Assembly (NCBI GenBank): GCA_963665195.1
Contig: OY762070.1
Coordinates: 5,022,001 to 5,086,000, forward strand
DNA from: VXYL01 sp963665195
GTDB lineage: Bacteria > Pseudomonadota > Gammaproteobacteria > Pseudomonadales > Azotimanducaceae
Direction: 5' to 3'
DNA length: 64,000 nt
Part shown: positions 36,684 to 44,895 of the stretch, piece after piece
Numbering within the stretch: position 1 is the first letter of the stretch
Layout of the letters: every line of letters starts with the position of its first letter
The notes under the pieces: generated by a model
What the model was told of the DNA's origin: nothing
Seen by the model: the letters and a program-made list of their open reading frames with translations, nothing else
Database searches by the model: none
Made by a program: the position numbers and the translations under genes

Positions 36684-36928
36684 TGCCTCGGCTGAGGCGT
36701 CTGTCTTCCCGGCAGGTCGTTCGTGCGCTTGAGGGGTTCGGCTTCGAGGTCGTATCGATGCGGGGCAGCCACGCCAAGCTAGTGCGGGTCTCAAGCTCTG
36801 GCGAACGCGAAACACTTGTCGTACCCATGCACCGCTCGTTGCCGCTAGGGACGGTGTCCGGCATCTACCGGCAGGCGAGCCGCTTCGTAGCCGTGGCGGA
36901 CCTACGCGCAGCGTTCTTCACGGATTGA
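36683..36928 (+). CDS. hicA: HicA-like mRNA interferase toxin
   Basis: 81 residues with the double-stranded RNA-binding-like HicA fold: SSRQVVRALEGFGFEVVSMR, the catalytic His30 in RGSHAKLVR, then TLVVPMHRSLPLGTVSGIYR. HicA toxins cleave mRNA and are held in check by HicB. The ATG overlaps the antitoxin stop, so the pair is translated together. The ORF appears intact. Confidence 0.85.
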   Translation: MPRLRRLSSRQVVRALEGFGFEVVSMRGSHAKLVRVSSSGERETLVVPMHRSLPLGTVSGIYRQASRFVAVADLRAAFFTD

Positions 36929-37142
36929 ACTTGCTGAAGCGGCGCGCGTCCGCCTCGCACTTCGCACCGTACGCGCCGTGATCGTGCATCGATGCACCCG
37001 GTGGGTGTAGAATCCCTCCCTTGCCCTGCAACCCCCGCGCCGTTTTGCCAATCGCCGACACGCTCACCGCCCGCAACCGACCAGGCCTTTGCCTTTCGGC
37101 GCTGCCTGACGGACGGTCGGGGCGACCGGGCCGGGAGAGTCT
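36929..37142 (+). promoter_or_regulatory. promoter region of the second ABC exporter pair, with a 14-bp palindrome
   Basis: A perfect palindrome GTGCATCGATGCAC lies at 36984-36997, and a -10-like TAGAAT at 37008-37013 about ten bases after it, so the palindrome covers the expected -35 region. This fits repressor or activator binding. About 130 bases separate the -10 from the start codon, and no gene fits in that leader. Confidence 0.4.
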
Positions 37143-39020
37143 GTGAGAGGCGGCATGCGCACCGGCGGCTACATGAGCTCGGCGGCGCGGGAGCGGTCGT
37201 CCTTCAAGCACTTGGGGCACCTCAAGCGGCTCTTCCCCTACGTTCGTCGCTACGCCTGGGTGCTGGGCCTCGCCATCGTCGGGCTGCTGCTGACGCGGCT
37301 CCTGTTCAACCTCGTGCCGCAGCTCATGAGGATCGCGGTGGACAGCCTGGAAGACCCGGAGATCCTCGCCAACTACCAGCTTCCCGCGCTCGGCATCCTC
37401 GGCATCGTGCTCGTTCAGGCGGGCATCCACATCTTCTCCAGGCGCGTGCTGCGGCGCATCTCCATTTCGGTCTCCTACGACCTGCGCAAGCGCCTCTTCA
37501 ACCACATCCAGTACCAAGGGCCGACCTTCTTCAACCGCTTCGATACGGGCGATCTCATGTCCCGGGCCGTGAACGATGTGCGCATGGTGCGCATGGCGGT
37601 GTCGTTCGGCTGGGTGCAGATCGCCACCGTGGTGTTCACGCTCGGCACGGCGCTCACCTTCATGCTCGCCATGTCGCCGAAGCTGACGGCCTTCGTGCTG
37701 ATTCCGCTGCCGTTCGTGGCGCTTACCGGCTTCCTGATGGCGCGCGGCATGTTCCCCTACTACCGCGAGCGGCAGGAGGCCATGGCGCGGGTCACCTCGT
37801 TCACCCAGGAGAACCTCAACGGCATCCGCACCATCCAGGCGATGGCGCAAGAGGACCACGAGATCGATCGCTTCAAGCGGGCCAGCACGGTCTACGCGCA
37901 GAAGTTCTACCGGGCGACGCGCTACCAGCAGTTCATGGACGTCGCCATGTCCATGCTCACCACCATCTCGCCGCTCATCATCATGTTCTACGGCGGCCTC
38001 ATGGTGCTGAACGATGAGCTCTCGCTCGGCACCTGGCTCGCCTTCTCCACGTACCTCATGATGATGACCCATGCCGTCACGCAGATCGGCTGGGCGCTGT
38101 CGATGTTCGTCGCCGCGGCGGCGGGCACCGAGCGCATCTTCGAGGTACTCGATGCCGAGCCGGAGGTGAAGGACGATCCCCACTTCGAGCCGCCCAAGGT
38201 GATCGAAGGCCATCTCGAGTTCCGCAACTTCCACTACCGGCATCCCGGCGCCCCGCGTCCCACCATCGCTGGCATCGACATCGACGTGAACGCGGGGGAG
38301 ACCATCGCTCTGCTCGGCCGCGTGGGCTCTGGCAAGTCGACCATCCTGAAGGCCGCGGTGCGGCTGCTCGATACGCCGCCGGATACCGTCTTCCTGGACG
38401 GCCGCGACATCTGCGACTTCCCGGTGCTGCGGCTGCGCGAACTGGTCACCCTGGTGCCGCAGGATCCGTTCCTGTTCTCCGCAACGCTGCGCGAGAACCT
38501 CACCTACGACGAGCCCGAGCGGGGCGATGACGCCATCTGGTCCGCGGTCGATGCGGCGGGGCTTGCCCGCACCGTGCGCGAAGACCTGCCGGACGGCCTC
38601 GGCACCGTGGTGGGCGAGCGCGGCATCACCCTTTCCGGGGGGCAGAAGCAGCGGGCGACCTTGGCGCGGGGCCTCATCCGGGACGCCAAAGTGCTGCTGC
38701 TCGACGACTGCTTCTCCAGCGTCGATACCGAGACCGAGGAGCAGATCCTCTCCGGCCTGCAACGCCTGCGCGGGCGCAAGACGACTCTCCTGATCTCGCA
38801 TCGGGTCTCCACCGCCCGCCACGCGGACCGCATCTACGTGATCGACAACGGCCGCGTGCGCGAGTCCGGCAGCCACGAGGAACTGCTCGCCAAGGGCGGC
38901 TACTACGCCGAGCTCGAAGCCGTGCAGAGCAACCAGGATCGCGACCGTTCGCGCAAGAGCGCCCTGCTGCACGACCTCGGCGCGGACGAAGAGCTGCAGG
39001 CCGTAGCGGGGGACGCATGA
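37143..39020 (+). CDS. heterodimeric ABC exporter subunit, MdlA-like, degenerate ATP site
   Basis: 625 residues from the GTG at 37143 (GGGAG upstream); an ATG at 37155 is an alternative. It has a six-helix exporter domain and an NBD with Walker A GRVGSGKST near residue 392 and signature LSGGQKQR. Walker B reads LLLDDCFSSVD: the catalytic Glu is Asp. This change marks the degenerate-site subunit of heterodimeric exporters such as TM287/288, BmrCD and MdlAB. Its stop overlaps the start of the next gene, which supplies the competent site. Confidence 0.9.
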   Translation: MRGGMRTGGYMSSAARERSSFKHLGHLKRLFPYVRRYAWVLGLAIVGLLLTRLLFNLVPQLMRIAVDSLEDPEILANYQLPALGILGIVLVQAGIHIFSRRVLRRISISVSYDLRKRLFNHIQYQGPTFFNRFDTGDLMSRAVNDVRMVRMAVSFGWVQIATVVFTLGTALTFMLAMSPKLTAFVLIPLPFVALTGFLMARGMFPYYRERQEAMARVTSFTQENLNGIRTIQAMAQEDHEIDRFKRASTVYAQKFYRATRYQQFMDVAMSMLTTISPLIIMFYGGLMVLNDELSLGTWLAFSTYLMMMTHAVTQIGWALSMFVAAAAGTERIFEVLDAEPEVKDDPHFEPPKVIEGHLEFRNFHYRHPGAPRPTIAGIDIDVNAGETIALLGRVGSGKSTILKAAVRLLDTPPDTVFLDGRDICDFPVLRLRELVTLVPQDPFLFSATLRENLTYDEPERGDDAIWSAVDAAGLARTVREDLPDGLGTVVGERGITLSGGQKQRATLARGLIRDAKVLLLDDCFSSVDTETEEQILSGLQRLRGRKTTLLISHRVSTARHADRIYVIDNGRVRESGSHEELLAKGGYYAELEAVQSNQDRDRSRKSALLHDLGADEELQAVAGDA

Positions 39021-41032
39021 ACGGCGCCGCCAAGCGCGTGGAGCCGCAAAGAAACTACGCGGCCTTCGATGCCGAACTGACGCATCAGGCGCTCAACGTG
39101 CGCCTGTTCCTGCGCCTCTTGAAGTGGGCGCGGCCGTACCGCATCACGCTGATCACCGCGGCGTCGCTCATCATCGTCAGCGCCGGCCTCTCGGCGCTGA
39201 TGCCGGTGCTGCACTACCGCGTGGTGGTGGACGGCATCCTCGTGCCGACGCAAGTGGCGGAGCAGGGGCCGTGGTATTACGACGGGCTGATGTTCACCAT
39301 GAACTGGCTGACGGAGACCATGTCCGCGCAGCCGCTGACGGCTGTGCTGGTGATGTACATCGTCATCTTCTTCAGCCTGATGATCGTCAATCTCGCGCAG
39401 CATCTGCTGCTCACCAGCGGGGCGCTGAAGACGCTGCGGGATCTGCGCATCGACCTCTTCGCGTCCTTGGAGCGCAAGCCGGCGTCGTTCTACGACCATG
39501 TGTCCGTCGGTCGGGTGATGACCCGCGTCACGAACGACGTGGAGAACCTCTTCGAGCTGCTGGTCGGCTTCGTGGGCAGGGCCGGGGTTGTGTTCCAGTT
39601 CTTCCTGTACCTCGCCATCATGCTCGACATGAGCGTCTACCTGACCGGCATCGGCCTTCTGATGGTGCCCGTCACGGCAGTCGCCACCTACTACTTCCGC
39701 CGCGTGATGCGCCAGGCGTTCCGGCGCATCCGGGACTCGGTCTCGGCGCTCAACCAGTACATGCAGGAGGACCTGATCGGCATCGAGGTGGTGCAGATCA
39801 GCGGCCGCGAGGCCATGAACTCGGCCCAGTACGGGGAACTCAACAAGGCCAACCGCCGCCACGAGTTCCACGCCATCAACTACGAGGTGGTGTTCGAGAC
39901 CTTCAACATGAGCCTCGCCAGCGTCGCCACTGTATCCATCCTGTGGTTCGGCGGCGGCCAGGTGGTGCAGGAGTCCATCAGCCTCGGCGTCCTGATCCTC
40001 TTCACCCAGCTCATCAACATGCTGGTGATGCCGGTCGAGTCCGTGGGCCGCTTCTTCAACACGCTGTTCCGCTCCATGGCGTCCGGCGAGCGCATCTTCC
40101 AGGCACTCGACTGGGACGAGCGGCTGCACGAGCCGAAGCGCCCGGTGGCGCTGCCGGCGCGGCTGCGCGGCGAAGTGGAGTTCCGGGATGCCCGGTTCGC
40201 CTATCCGGGCGGCGAGCCGGTGCTGCACGGCGTGTCGTTCAAGATCGCGCCGGGCGAGAAGCTGGCCATCGTCGGCCCGACGGGCTCCGGCAAGAGCACC
40301 ATCATCCGCCTGCTGGCGCGCTTCTACGATTTCGACGACGGCATGATCTTCCTCGACGGCACGGACGTGAACCGCATCGCGAGCAGCGATCTGCGGGGGC
40401 GCGTGGGGGTGGTCTTGCAGGACTTCCACATCTTCTCGGGCACGGTGCTGGAGAACATCTCCCTGAACAACCCGGACATCTCAAGGGAACGCGCCGTCTG
40501 GGCAGCGAGGGTGGTGAACGCCGATCCGTTCATCCAGGACCTCGCCAACGGCTACGAGACCGAACTGGCGGAGCGTGGGCACAACCTGTCGCAGGGCCAG
40601 CAGCAGCTACTCGCCTTCGCCCGCGTGCTGGCGTCGGACCCGGAAATCCTCGTGCTCGATGAAGCCACGTCGAGCATCGACACGGGCACGGAACTCGTCA
40701 TCCAGGATGCGCTGCACAAGCTCACCGAGGGCCGCACCTCCATCATCATCGCCCACCGCCTGCAGACCATCCAGGAGTGCGATCGCATCCTCGTGCTGCA
40801 CCACGGCGCGGTGAAGGAGCTCGGCACCCACGAGGAGCTCATCGCCCACCGGGGCATCTACTACACGCTCCACGAACTGCAGTTCCAGGACAGCAAGGTG
40901 GCTGCCGAGCTCACGGGCGAGACGGCGTCCGGCGACAAGCGGCGCGCGAAGTGGGTGGACCGCGGCGGCGATGAAGACGAGGAGTCGTTTCCCGCCGTCG
41001 GCATGGGCGGCGCGCCGGACATGAAGGTCTGA
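39017..41032 (+). CDS. heterodimeric ABC exporter subunit, MdlB-like
   Basis: 671 residues, start overlapping the previous stop (ATGA). It has a six-helix domain preceded by a cytoplasmic N-terminus of about 30 residues, then an NBD with Walker A GPTGSGKST near residue 420, signature LSQGQQQ, Walker B LVLDEATSSID and AHRLQTIQECD. The catalytic Glu is present. The C-terminal 40 residues are charged and unlike the usual end. A glycosyltransferase-sulfotransferase gene follows 35 bases later in the same direction. Confidence 0.92.
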   Translation: MNGAAKRVEPQRNYAAFDAELTHQALNVRLFLRLLKWARPYRITLITAASLIIVSAGLSALMPVLHYRVVVDGILVPTQVAEQGPWYYDGLMFTMNWLTETMSAQPLTAVLVMYIVIFFSLMIVNLAQHLLLTSGALKTLRDLRIDLFASLERKPASFYDHVSVGRVMTRVTNDVENLFELLVGFVGRAGVVFQFFLYLAIMLDMSVYLTGIGLLMVPVTAVATYYFRRVMRQAFRRIRDSVSALNQYMQEDLIGIEVVQISGREAMNSAQYGELNKANRRHEFHAINYEVVFETFNMSLASVATVSILWFGGGQVVQESISLGVLILFTQLINMLVMPVESVGRFFNTLFRSMASGERIFQALDWDERLHEPKRPVALPARLRGEVEFRDARFAYPGGEPVLHGVSFKIAPGEKLAIVGPTGSGKSTIIRLLARFYDFDDGMIFLDGTDVNRIASSDLRGRVGVVLQDFHIFSGTVLENISLNNPDISRERAVWAARVVNADPFIQDLANGYETELAERGHNLSQGQQQLLAFARVLASDPEILVLDEATSSIDTGTELVIQDALHKLTEGRTSIIIAHRLQTIQECDRILVLHHGAVKELGTHEELIAHRGIYYTLHELQFQDSKVAAELTGETASGDKRRAKWVDRGGDEDEESFPAVGMGGAPDMKV

Positions 41033-41067
41033 AGCGCACAGGCGCCGGCGCGGCCGCATCGCAAGAC

Positions 41068-42861
41068 ATGGCCCGCAGCGAACCGCGCACCGTTTGGTTC
41101 CACCGCGACTATCGCGGCCTCACCGGCGGCAACCTGAAGCACGCGCACTACGTGGACCATGTGCGGCGCGCCGCCGGCTTCCTGCCGCGCATCGTCTTCA
41201 CCGGGCCTGCGCGCGAGACGCGACGGGCGGAGCGGCAGAAGCTCTGGGGTCTTTGCCTCGGCGAGACCGCTGCGCAGTGGACGCCGAGTGCGCGCGACGT
41301 GCTGTTCCTCGCCGGCACGGACTGGCGCTACCTGACGCGAACCGGGCTCGATGCGGCGCCGAATCCGCGCCTGAACCTGATCCAGGCGGTGCGCCACGCC
41401 CGCGAGGGAAGCGAACTGCATCGCTACCTTAGCCACCGCGCGGTGCGCATTTGCGTCAGCCAGGAAGTGGCGGACGCGCTGACCCGGAGCGGCGCGGCGA
41501 ACGGCGAGGTGGTCGTGATCCCGAACGGCGTGGATCTGGCCCCAGTGGAGGCTGGCGAGTTCCCCGCCCCGCGTCGGGAGTCGGTCGTCGTGGTGGGCTA
41601 CAAGCGCCCGGCGCTGGCGACTGCGCTGTCGCAGCGTCTACATGGGGCGGGCGTGCGGCACCTGCTGCTCAGCGGCTTCCTGCCGCGGGCGGTGTTCCTG
41701 GACGTGCTGCGGCAAGCCGAGGTCGCCGTTTGCCTGCCCGATGCCGAGGAGGGGTTCTACCTGCCTGCCTTGGAGGCAATGGCCGCCGGTTGCGTGACAG
41801 TGACGCTCGACGCCGTCGGCAACCGGAGCTTCTGTCGGCATGGCGAGAATTGCCTCGTCGCCGGAGCCGAGCCGGAGGCGATGGCGAAGGAGGTCGGGGC
41901 GGCGCTGGCGCTGGCTGCGCAAGCCAAGGCGGCGCTCTGCCGGGCGGCCGCCGAGACGGTCCGGGCGCATGCGCTCCAGAACGAACGCGAGCGGTTCCTG
42001 GCTGTGCTCGCCGACATCGACAGGCTTTGGGCCGCGACGCTGCGCCGCTCGGCACCGGTGCCGGCGCTTTCGCCGCCGCTGGTGGATTTCATGATCGTCG
42101 GCGCCCAAAAGGCGGGTACGACGGCGTTGGCGCGGTTCCTCGGTCGGCATCCGGAGATCGGCATGTCCGCGCGCAAGGAGGTGCATCTGTTCGATGCGCC
42201 GGACTATTCGGAAGAGTGGAACCAAGCGGACATCGACACCCGCTATGCGCCCGAGTTCGAGCACTGTCCGGCGGCGCGGCGGCGCGGCGAGGCGACGCCG
42301 ATCTATCTGTTCTTGCCGGAGGTGGCCGCCGAGCTGAAGCGCTACAACCCCGAACTGCGCCTCATCGTGCTGCTGCGGGACCCGGTGGAACGGGCCATCT
42401 CAAGCCACGCGATGCAGCGCAGCCGGGGTCTCGAACGCTGGCCGCTGTGGCTGGCGCTGCTCGCGGAGCCGTTCCGGCTCATGCGCTGCAAGGACGCGCG
42501 CGCGGCGCACTCTGCCGTTCGAGACCATGCGTACCGAGCGCGCGGCCGCTACAGTGGGCAGCTGCGCAGCCTCTACCGCCACTTCCCGGCGCAGCAGGTG
42601 TTGGTGCTCGACAGCCGCGACCTGCGCCAAGAGCACGACCGGACGCTCGGCCGGGTGTTCGCGTTTCTGAGGGTCGATGCGCGCGTGCAGATTCCTGCCG
42701 AGGTCGTCTTTCCCGGCGAGCGTCGCCGCCGGCACCCGCTGACAGCCGCGCTGCTGCGGTTGTCCTACGTGGCGGAAGCCGCCAAGCTGCGGCGCATGCT
42801 CGGTGGCGACGGTGCGCGGAGGCCTGCCGGTCGCCCTCGTGCGGACCGATCACTCGGTTGA
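41068..42861 (+). CDS. glycosyltransferase-sulfotransferase fusion
   Basis: 597 residues. Residues 1-330 resemble a GT-B (GT4-like) glycosyltransferase: VVVIPNGVDLAPV, LSGFLPRAVFLDVLRQAEVA and EGFYLPALEAMAAGCVTVT, with the donor-site Glu. Residues 340-590 are a PAPS-dependent sulfotransferase: FMIVGAQKAGTTALARFLG (5'-phosphosulfate loop), RKEVHLFD, LIVLLRDPVERAISSHAMQ (3'-phosphate site) and RGRYSGQLRSLYRHF. The two enzymes would add a sugar and a sulfate to the same product. Directly after two exporter genes, it may act on the exported compound. It runs tail to tail with the Rpn-like repeat copy. Confidence 0.85.
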   Translation: MARSEPRTVWFHRDYRGLTGGNLKHAHYVDHVRRAAGFLPRIVFTGPARETRRAERQKLWGLCLGETAAQWTPSARDVLFLAGTDWRYLTRTGLDAAPNPRLNLIQAVRHAREGSELHRYLSHRAVRICVSQEVADALTRSGAANGEVVVIPNGVDLAPVEAGEFPAPRRESVVVVGYKRPALATALSQRLHGAGVRHLLLSGFLPRAVFLDVLRQAEVAVCLPDAEEGFYLPALEAMAAGCVTVTLDAVGNRSFCRHGENCLVAGAEPEAMAKEVGAALALAAQAKAALCRAAAETVRAHALQNERERFLAVLADIDRLWAATLRRSAPVPALSPPLVDFMIVGAQKAGTTALARFLGRHPEIGMSARKEVHLFDAPDYSEEWNQADIDTRYAPEFEHCPAARRRGEATPIYLFLPEVAAELKRYNPELRLIVLLRDPVERAISSHAMQRSRGLERWPLWLALLAEPFRLMRCKDARAAHSAVRDHAYRARGRYSGQLRSLYRHFPAQQVLVLDSRDLRQEHDRTLGRVFAFLRVDARVQIPAEVVFPGERRRRHPLTAALLRLSYVAEAAKLRRMLGGDGARRPAGRPRADRSLG

Positions 42862-42888
42862 TGCGGCCTTTCGAGGCGTGTCGGCCGC

Positions 42889-43179
42889 TCAGTCGTCGAG
42901 CCTTCCGACGAGCTCCTCCGCCGTCCGGCAGACGACGATGAGGTCGCCCAGCTCGTCCAACCTCTGCCGACCCGGTGCGTCGCTCAGCGCCGCCGCCAGC
43001 CTTCGCGCCGCGCCGGCGCCGAAACGACGCTCCGCCAATCGCTCGAGGGCGTTGCGCTCGCCTTGCGCGATGCCCTGCTCGACGCCTTGCGCGATACCCT
43101 GCTCGACGCCTTGCGCGATGCCTTCGCGGTGCAGTTCCGCGCGCCATTCCCGGATGTGATCTTCCAGTAGGTACTCCAT
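42889..43179 (-). CDS. free-standing RpnS-like C-terminal domain (duplicate)
   Basis: 96 residues from the ATG at 43179. GAGGA lies seven bases upstream. The product (MEYLLEDHIREWRAELHREG, then GIAQ/GVEQ four-residue units, then ERNALERLAERRFGAG and a helical end) is homologous along its whole length to the last 108 residues of the full-length Rpn-like gene next door, but has five repeat units where that gene has eight. The DNA match covers roughly 42891-43210 against 43275-43630 and then stops. The frame stays open to an ATG at 43263 with no ribosome binding site. In E. coli Rpn proteins the equivalent domain, made from an internal start, blocks the toxic full-length protein. Confidence 0.65.
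   Translation of the reverse strand: MEYLLEDHIREWRAELHREGIAQGVEQGIAQGVEQGIAQGERNALERLAERRFGAGAARRLAAALSDAPGRQRLDELGDLIVVCRTAEELVGRLDD
43061..43130. repeat. 12-base-unit repeats (GIAQ/GVEQ), short array
   Basis: Alternating 12-base units encoding Gly-Ile-Ala-Gln and Gly-Val-Glu-Gln on the - strand, five units. A longer array of eight units lies at 43441-43546 in the neighbouring gene. Confidence 0.75.
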
Positions 43180-43272
43180 CCTGTCGTCCTCGATTGGTCG
43201 TACCAGTTCGCTCCGGTCCGTTCGCGGACCGGTCGGCCCGCTGAGGTGGTGCGTTTGATGCATGGCAGTTGC

Positions 43273-43599
43273 TCAGCCGTCGAGCTTGCCGACGAACTCT
43301 TCGGTCGTCCGGCAGAGGACGATGAGGTCGCCCAGTTCGTCCAGCCTTTGCCGACTCGGTGCGCCGTTCAGCGCCGCCGACAGTCTGCGTGCGGCGCCCG
43401 CGCCGAAACGACGTCCAGCCAATCGCTCGAGGGCGTTGCGCTCGCCTTGCGCGATGCCCTGCTCGACGCCTTGCGCGATACCCTGCTCGACGCCTTGCGC
43501 GATGCCCTGCGCGATGCCCTGCTCGACGCCCTGCGCGATGCCTTCGCGGTGCAGTTCCGCGCGCCATTCCCGGATGTGGTCTTCCAGTAGGTACTCCAT
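43273..43599 (-). CDS. internal start for an RpnS-like small protein inside the Rpn gene
   Basis: Within the Rpn-like gene an in-frame ATG at 43599 is preceded by GAGGA at seven bases. It would give a 108-residue protein comprising only the repeat and C-terminal helical domain (MEYLLEDHIREW...). The same ribosome binding site and start are kept in the duplicate at 43179. It lies downstream of the frameshift, so the small protein would still be made. This matches the gene-within-gene layout known for E. coli rpnA. Confidence 0.5.
   Translation of the reverse strand: MEYLLEDHIREWRAELHREGIAQGVEQGIAQGIAQGVEQGIAQGVEQGIAQGERNALERLAGRRFGAGAARRLSAALNGAPSRQRLDELGDLIVLCRTTEEFVGKLDG
43441..43546. repeat. 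12-base-unit repeats (GIAQ/GVEQ), long array
   Basis: Eight units of 12 bases in the full-length Rpn-like gene, in the same register as the five-unit array at 43061-43130. Repeat number is the main difference between the two C-terminal domains. Confidence 0.75.
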
Positions 43600-44452
43600 C
43601 CTGTCGTCCTCGGTCGCTCGTTCCAGTTCCTCGAAACTCGGCAGCTCCACGCTGGAAGCCCCGAAGCCAAGCATGATCTGCTGAGTCCACTCGCGCATCC
43701 CGCGGCGGAATGAGGAGTTCGCATCTCCGCCGAAGCGCCGCCACTCTCGCAGCAGGCACGCCAGCAGTTCCCGGCCCGTCGCGGCCCCGGTCAGCCGCAT
43801 AACCGCCCCCCAGCCGATTGGCCTGCGGTGGGGCGAGCGTTGCGCGCTTGCCAGCTTCGATCCGAATATACGCCAGCCGTTGGTGCGGTGCCAACTGCGC
43901 GACTGCGGCCGCGGGCAAGGTGCGGTATAGCTCCAGCCCATCCGCCGCGGACCAACGATCCGGCCCCGTGTGGAAAACCAGCGGCAGCAGAGCCGGGTGC
44001 TCGCCGGGACGGACGATGTTCAGGTGGCGGTAGTGTGCGTCCTGCCAGTCGGCGTATTCGCGCACTCGGTCGAGCATGGCGGCGTCGTTCGCGTGCTGGA
44101 ACTCGCTCGCCACCAGCAGGTACGGCGGGCGGCCTCCCGCGGCGGCGGTCGCGCCGGGCGGCAGGCAGCCTTCCTTGAAGTTGATCCGGAACACCGAGTC
44201 GGCGAAGCGTTTGCCGGGCTGCTCGCCAGCCTCGCTCCGGCCCACGTACTCGGTGGGCAGGGCCTCCATGCTGTCGAAGTCGAGCAGGGCGGCGAGATCC
44301 GGCTTCACCAAGCGCAGCGTGTCGGCGACGACGTTGCCGATGAAGAGCGCCTTCGATGCCTCGTCTAGTTTGCGCATCGCCGGAGTCCGCGGGGAGTGCC
44401 GCGTTCGGCACGGGGCGGCGGAACATAGCCATGCACGGGCGGCGTTGGAACA

Positions 44453-44495
44453 GGTCGGGCCGATGTCTTACAAGAAGTCGGGGCGATGTCTTACA
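44453..44495. repeat. tandem 20-base direct repeat upstream of the Rpn-like gene
   Basis: Copies at 44453-44472 and 44476-44495 differ at one position (GTCGGGSCGATGTCTTACAA, S being C or G), with a period of 23. It lies in the gap between the lipoprotein stop and the Rpn-like start. It may be a regulatory site or the scar of a mobile element. No other function is visible in this 134-base gap. Confidence 0.55.
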
Positions 44496-44511
44496 AATCG
44501 GCCCTTGAGAG

Positions 44512-44895
44512 CTACGGTTCCTCGTCCAGTTCCACCACAAGCGGATTCGGCTGATGCTCGAGATGCGTGCCGAGCAGGCCCTTGGCGGCCGAGCCGATGA
44601 GCCCGGTGTTGACCGCCACGCGACTGCCCATGTTCGGCTCCGGCGCAGCGGCCACGGAGCGGACGCGCACGGTCTTGGTCATATAGCCGTCCTTGCGCAG
44701 CGCCACCACGAAATCACCGCGGCGGGAGATCTTCACGCTGCATGGGGTGACGCACTCCCAGCCTTGGGTCGACGAGGCCTGGGCGCCGGACGGCGTGGTG
44801 CGGATGACGAACGTCTCCGTGGGGCTGCGGGGCGCCGAGGCGCAGCCGGACATCAGCGTCGCCGCCAGGACCGTCGCCGGCAGCACCTTGCCCAT
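44512..44895 (-). CDS. PEGA-like lipoprotein
   Basis: 127 residues. A lipoprotein signal (VLPATVLAATLMSGC) is followed by a small PEGA-like beta domain: VIRTTPSGAQASSTQGWECV, TPCSVKISRRGDFVVALRKD, GYMTKTVRVRS. PEGA-type domains occur in many surface lipoproteins and appear structural. The ATG overlaps the stop of the yciK gene (TGATG) and has GAGGAG upstream, so it belongs to the same operon as its last gene. A GTG three bases upstream could also serve. Confidence 0.7.
   Translation of the reverse strand: MGKVLPATVLAATLMSGCASAPRSPTETFVIRTTPSGAQASSTQGWECVTPCSVKISRRGDFVVALRKDGYMTKTVRVRSVAAAPEPNMGSRVAVNTGLIGSAAKGLLGTHLEHQPNPLVVELDEEP

Larger units (their letters stand above)
43273..44377 (-). 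pseudogene. Rpn-family PD-(D/E)XK nuclease, frameshifted
   Basis: The N-terminal frame from the ATG at 44377 encodes a Rpn/YhgA-type nuclease: KPDLAALLDFDSMEALPTEY, RFADSVFRINFKEG (catalytic Asp), YLLVASEFQHANDA (E-x-Q), and ALLPLVFHTGPDRWSA. Near 43806-43811 a run of six G (coding strand) changes the frame; the C-terminal half continues in another frame as VMRLTGAATGRELLACLLRE and on to the repeats. Removing one G would restore 367 residues, a usual Rpn length. It could be mutation, programmed or slippage frameshifting, or a sequencing error. Rpn proteins are recombination-promoting nucleases reported to act in phage defence. The frame without a shift runs on to 42479 but only as nonsense. 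Confidence 0.7.

Noticed and set aside
36918..40429. Long antisense open frames rich in His, Glu, Arg and Ala opposite the exporter genes
   Set aside because: They are shadows of high-GC coding sequence: no ribosome binding sites, no domains, and the opposite strand holds clear ABC exporters.
43061..43546. Two short regular repeat arrays that might be taken for CRISPR
   Set aside because: Units are 12 bases, contiguous, in frame and encode GIAQ/GVEQ; there are no spacers.
42479..43800. Continuation of the Rpn-like N-terminal frame into a protein of over 600 residues
   Set aside because: After 43806 this frame reads low-complexity Arg/Gly-rich nonsense and overlaps the true C-terminal frame; the recognisable domain continues in another frame.
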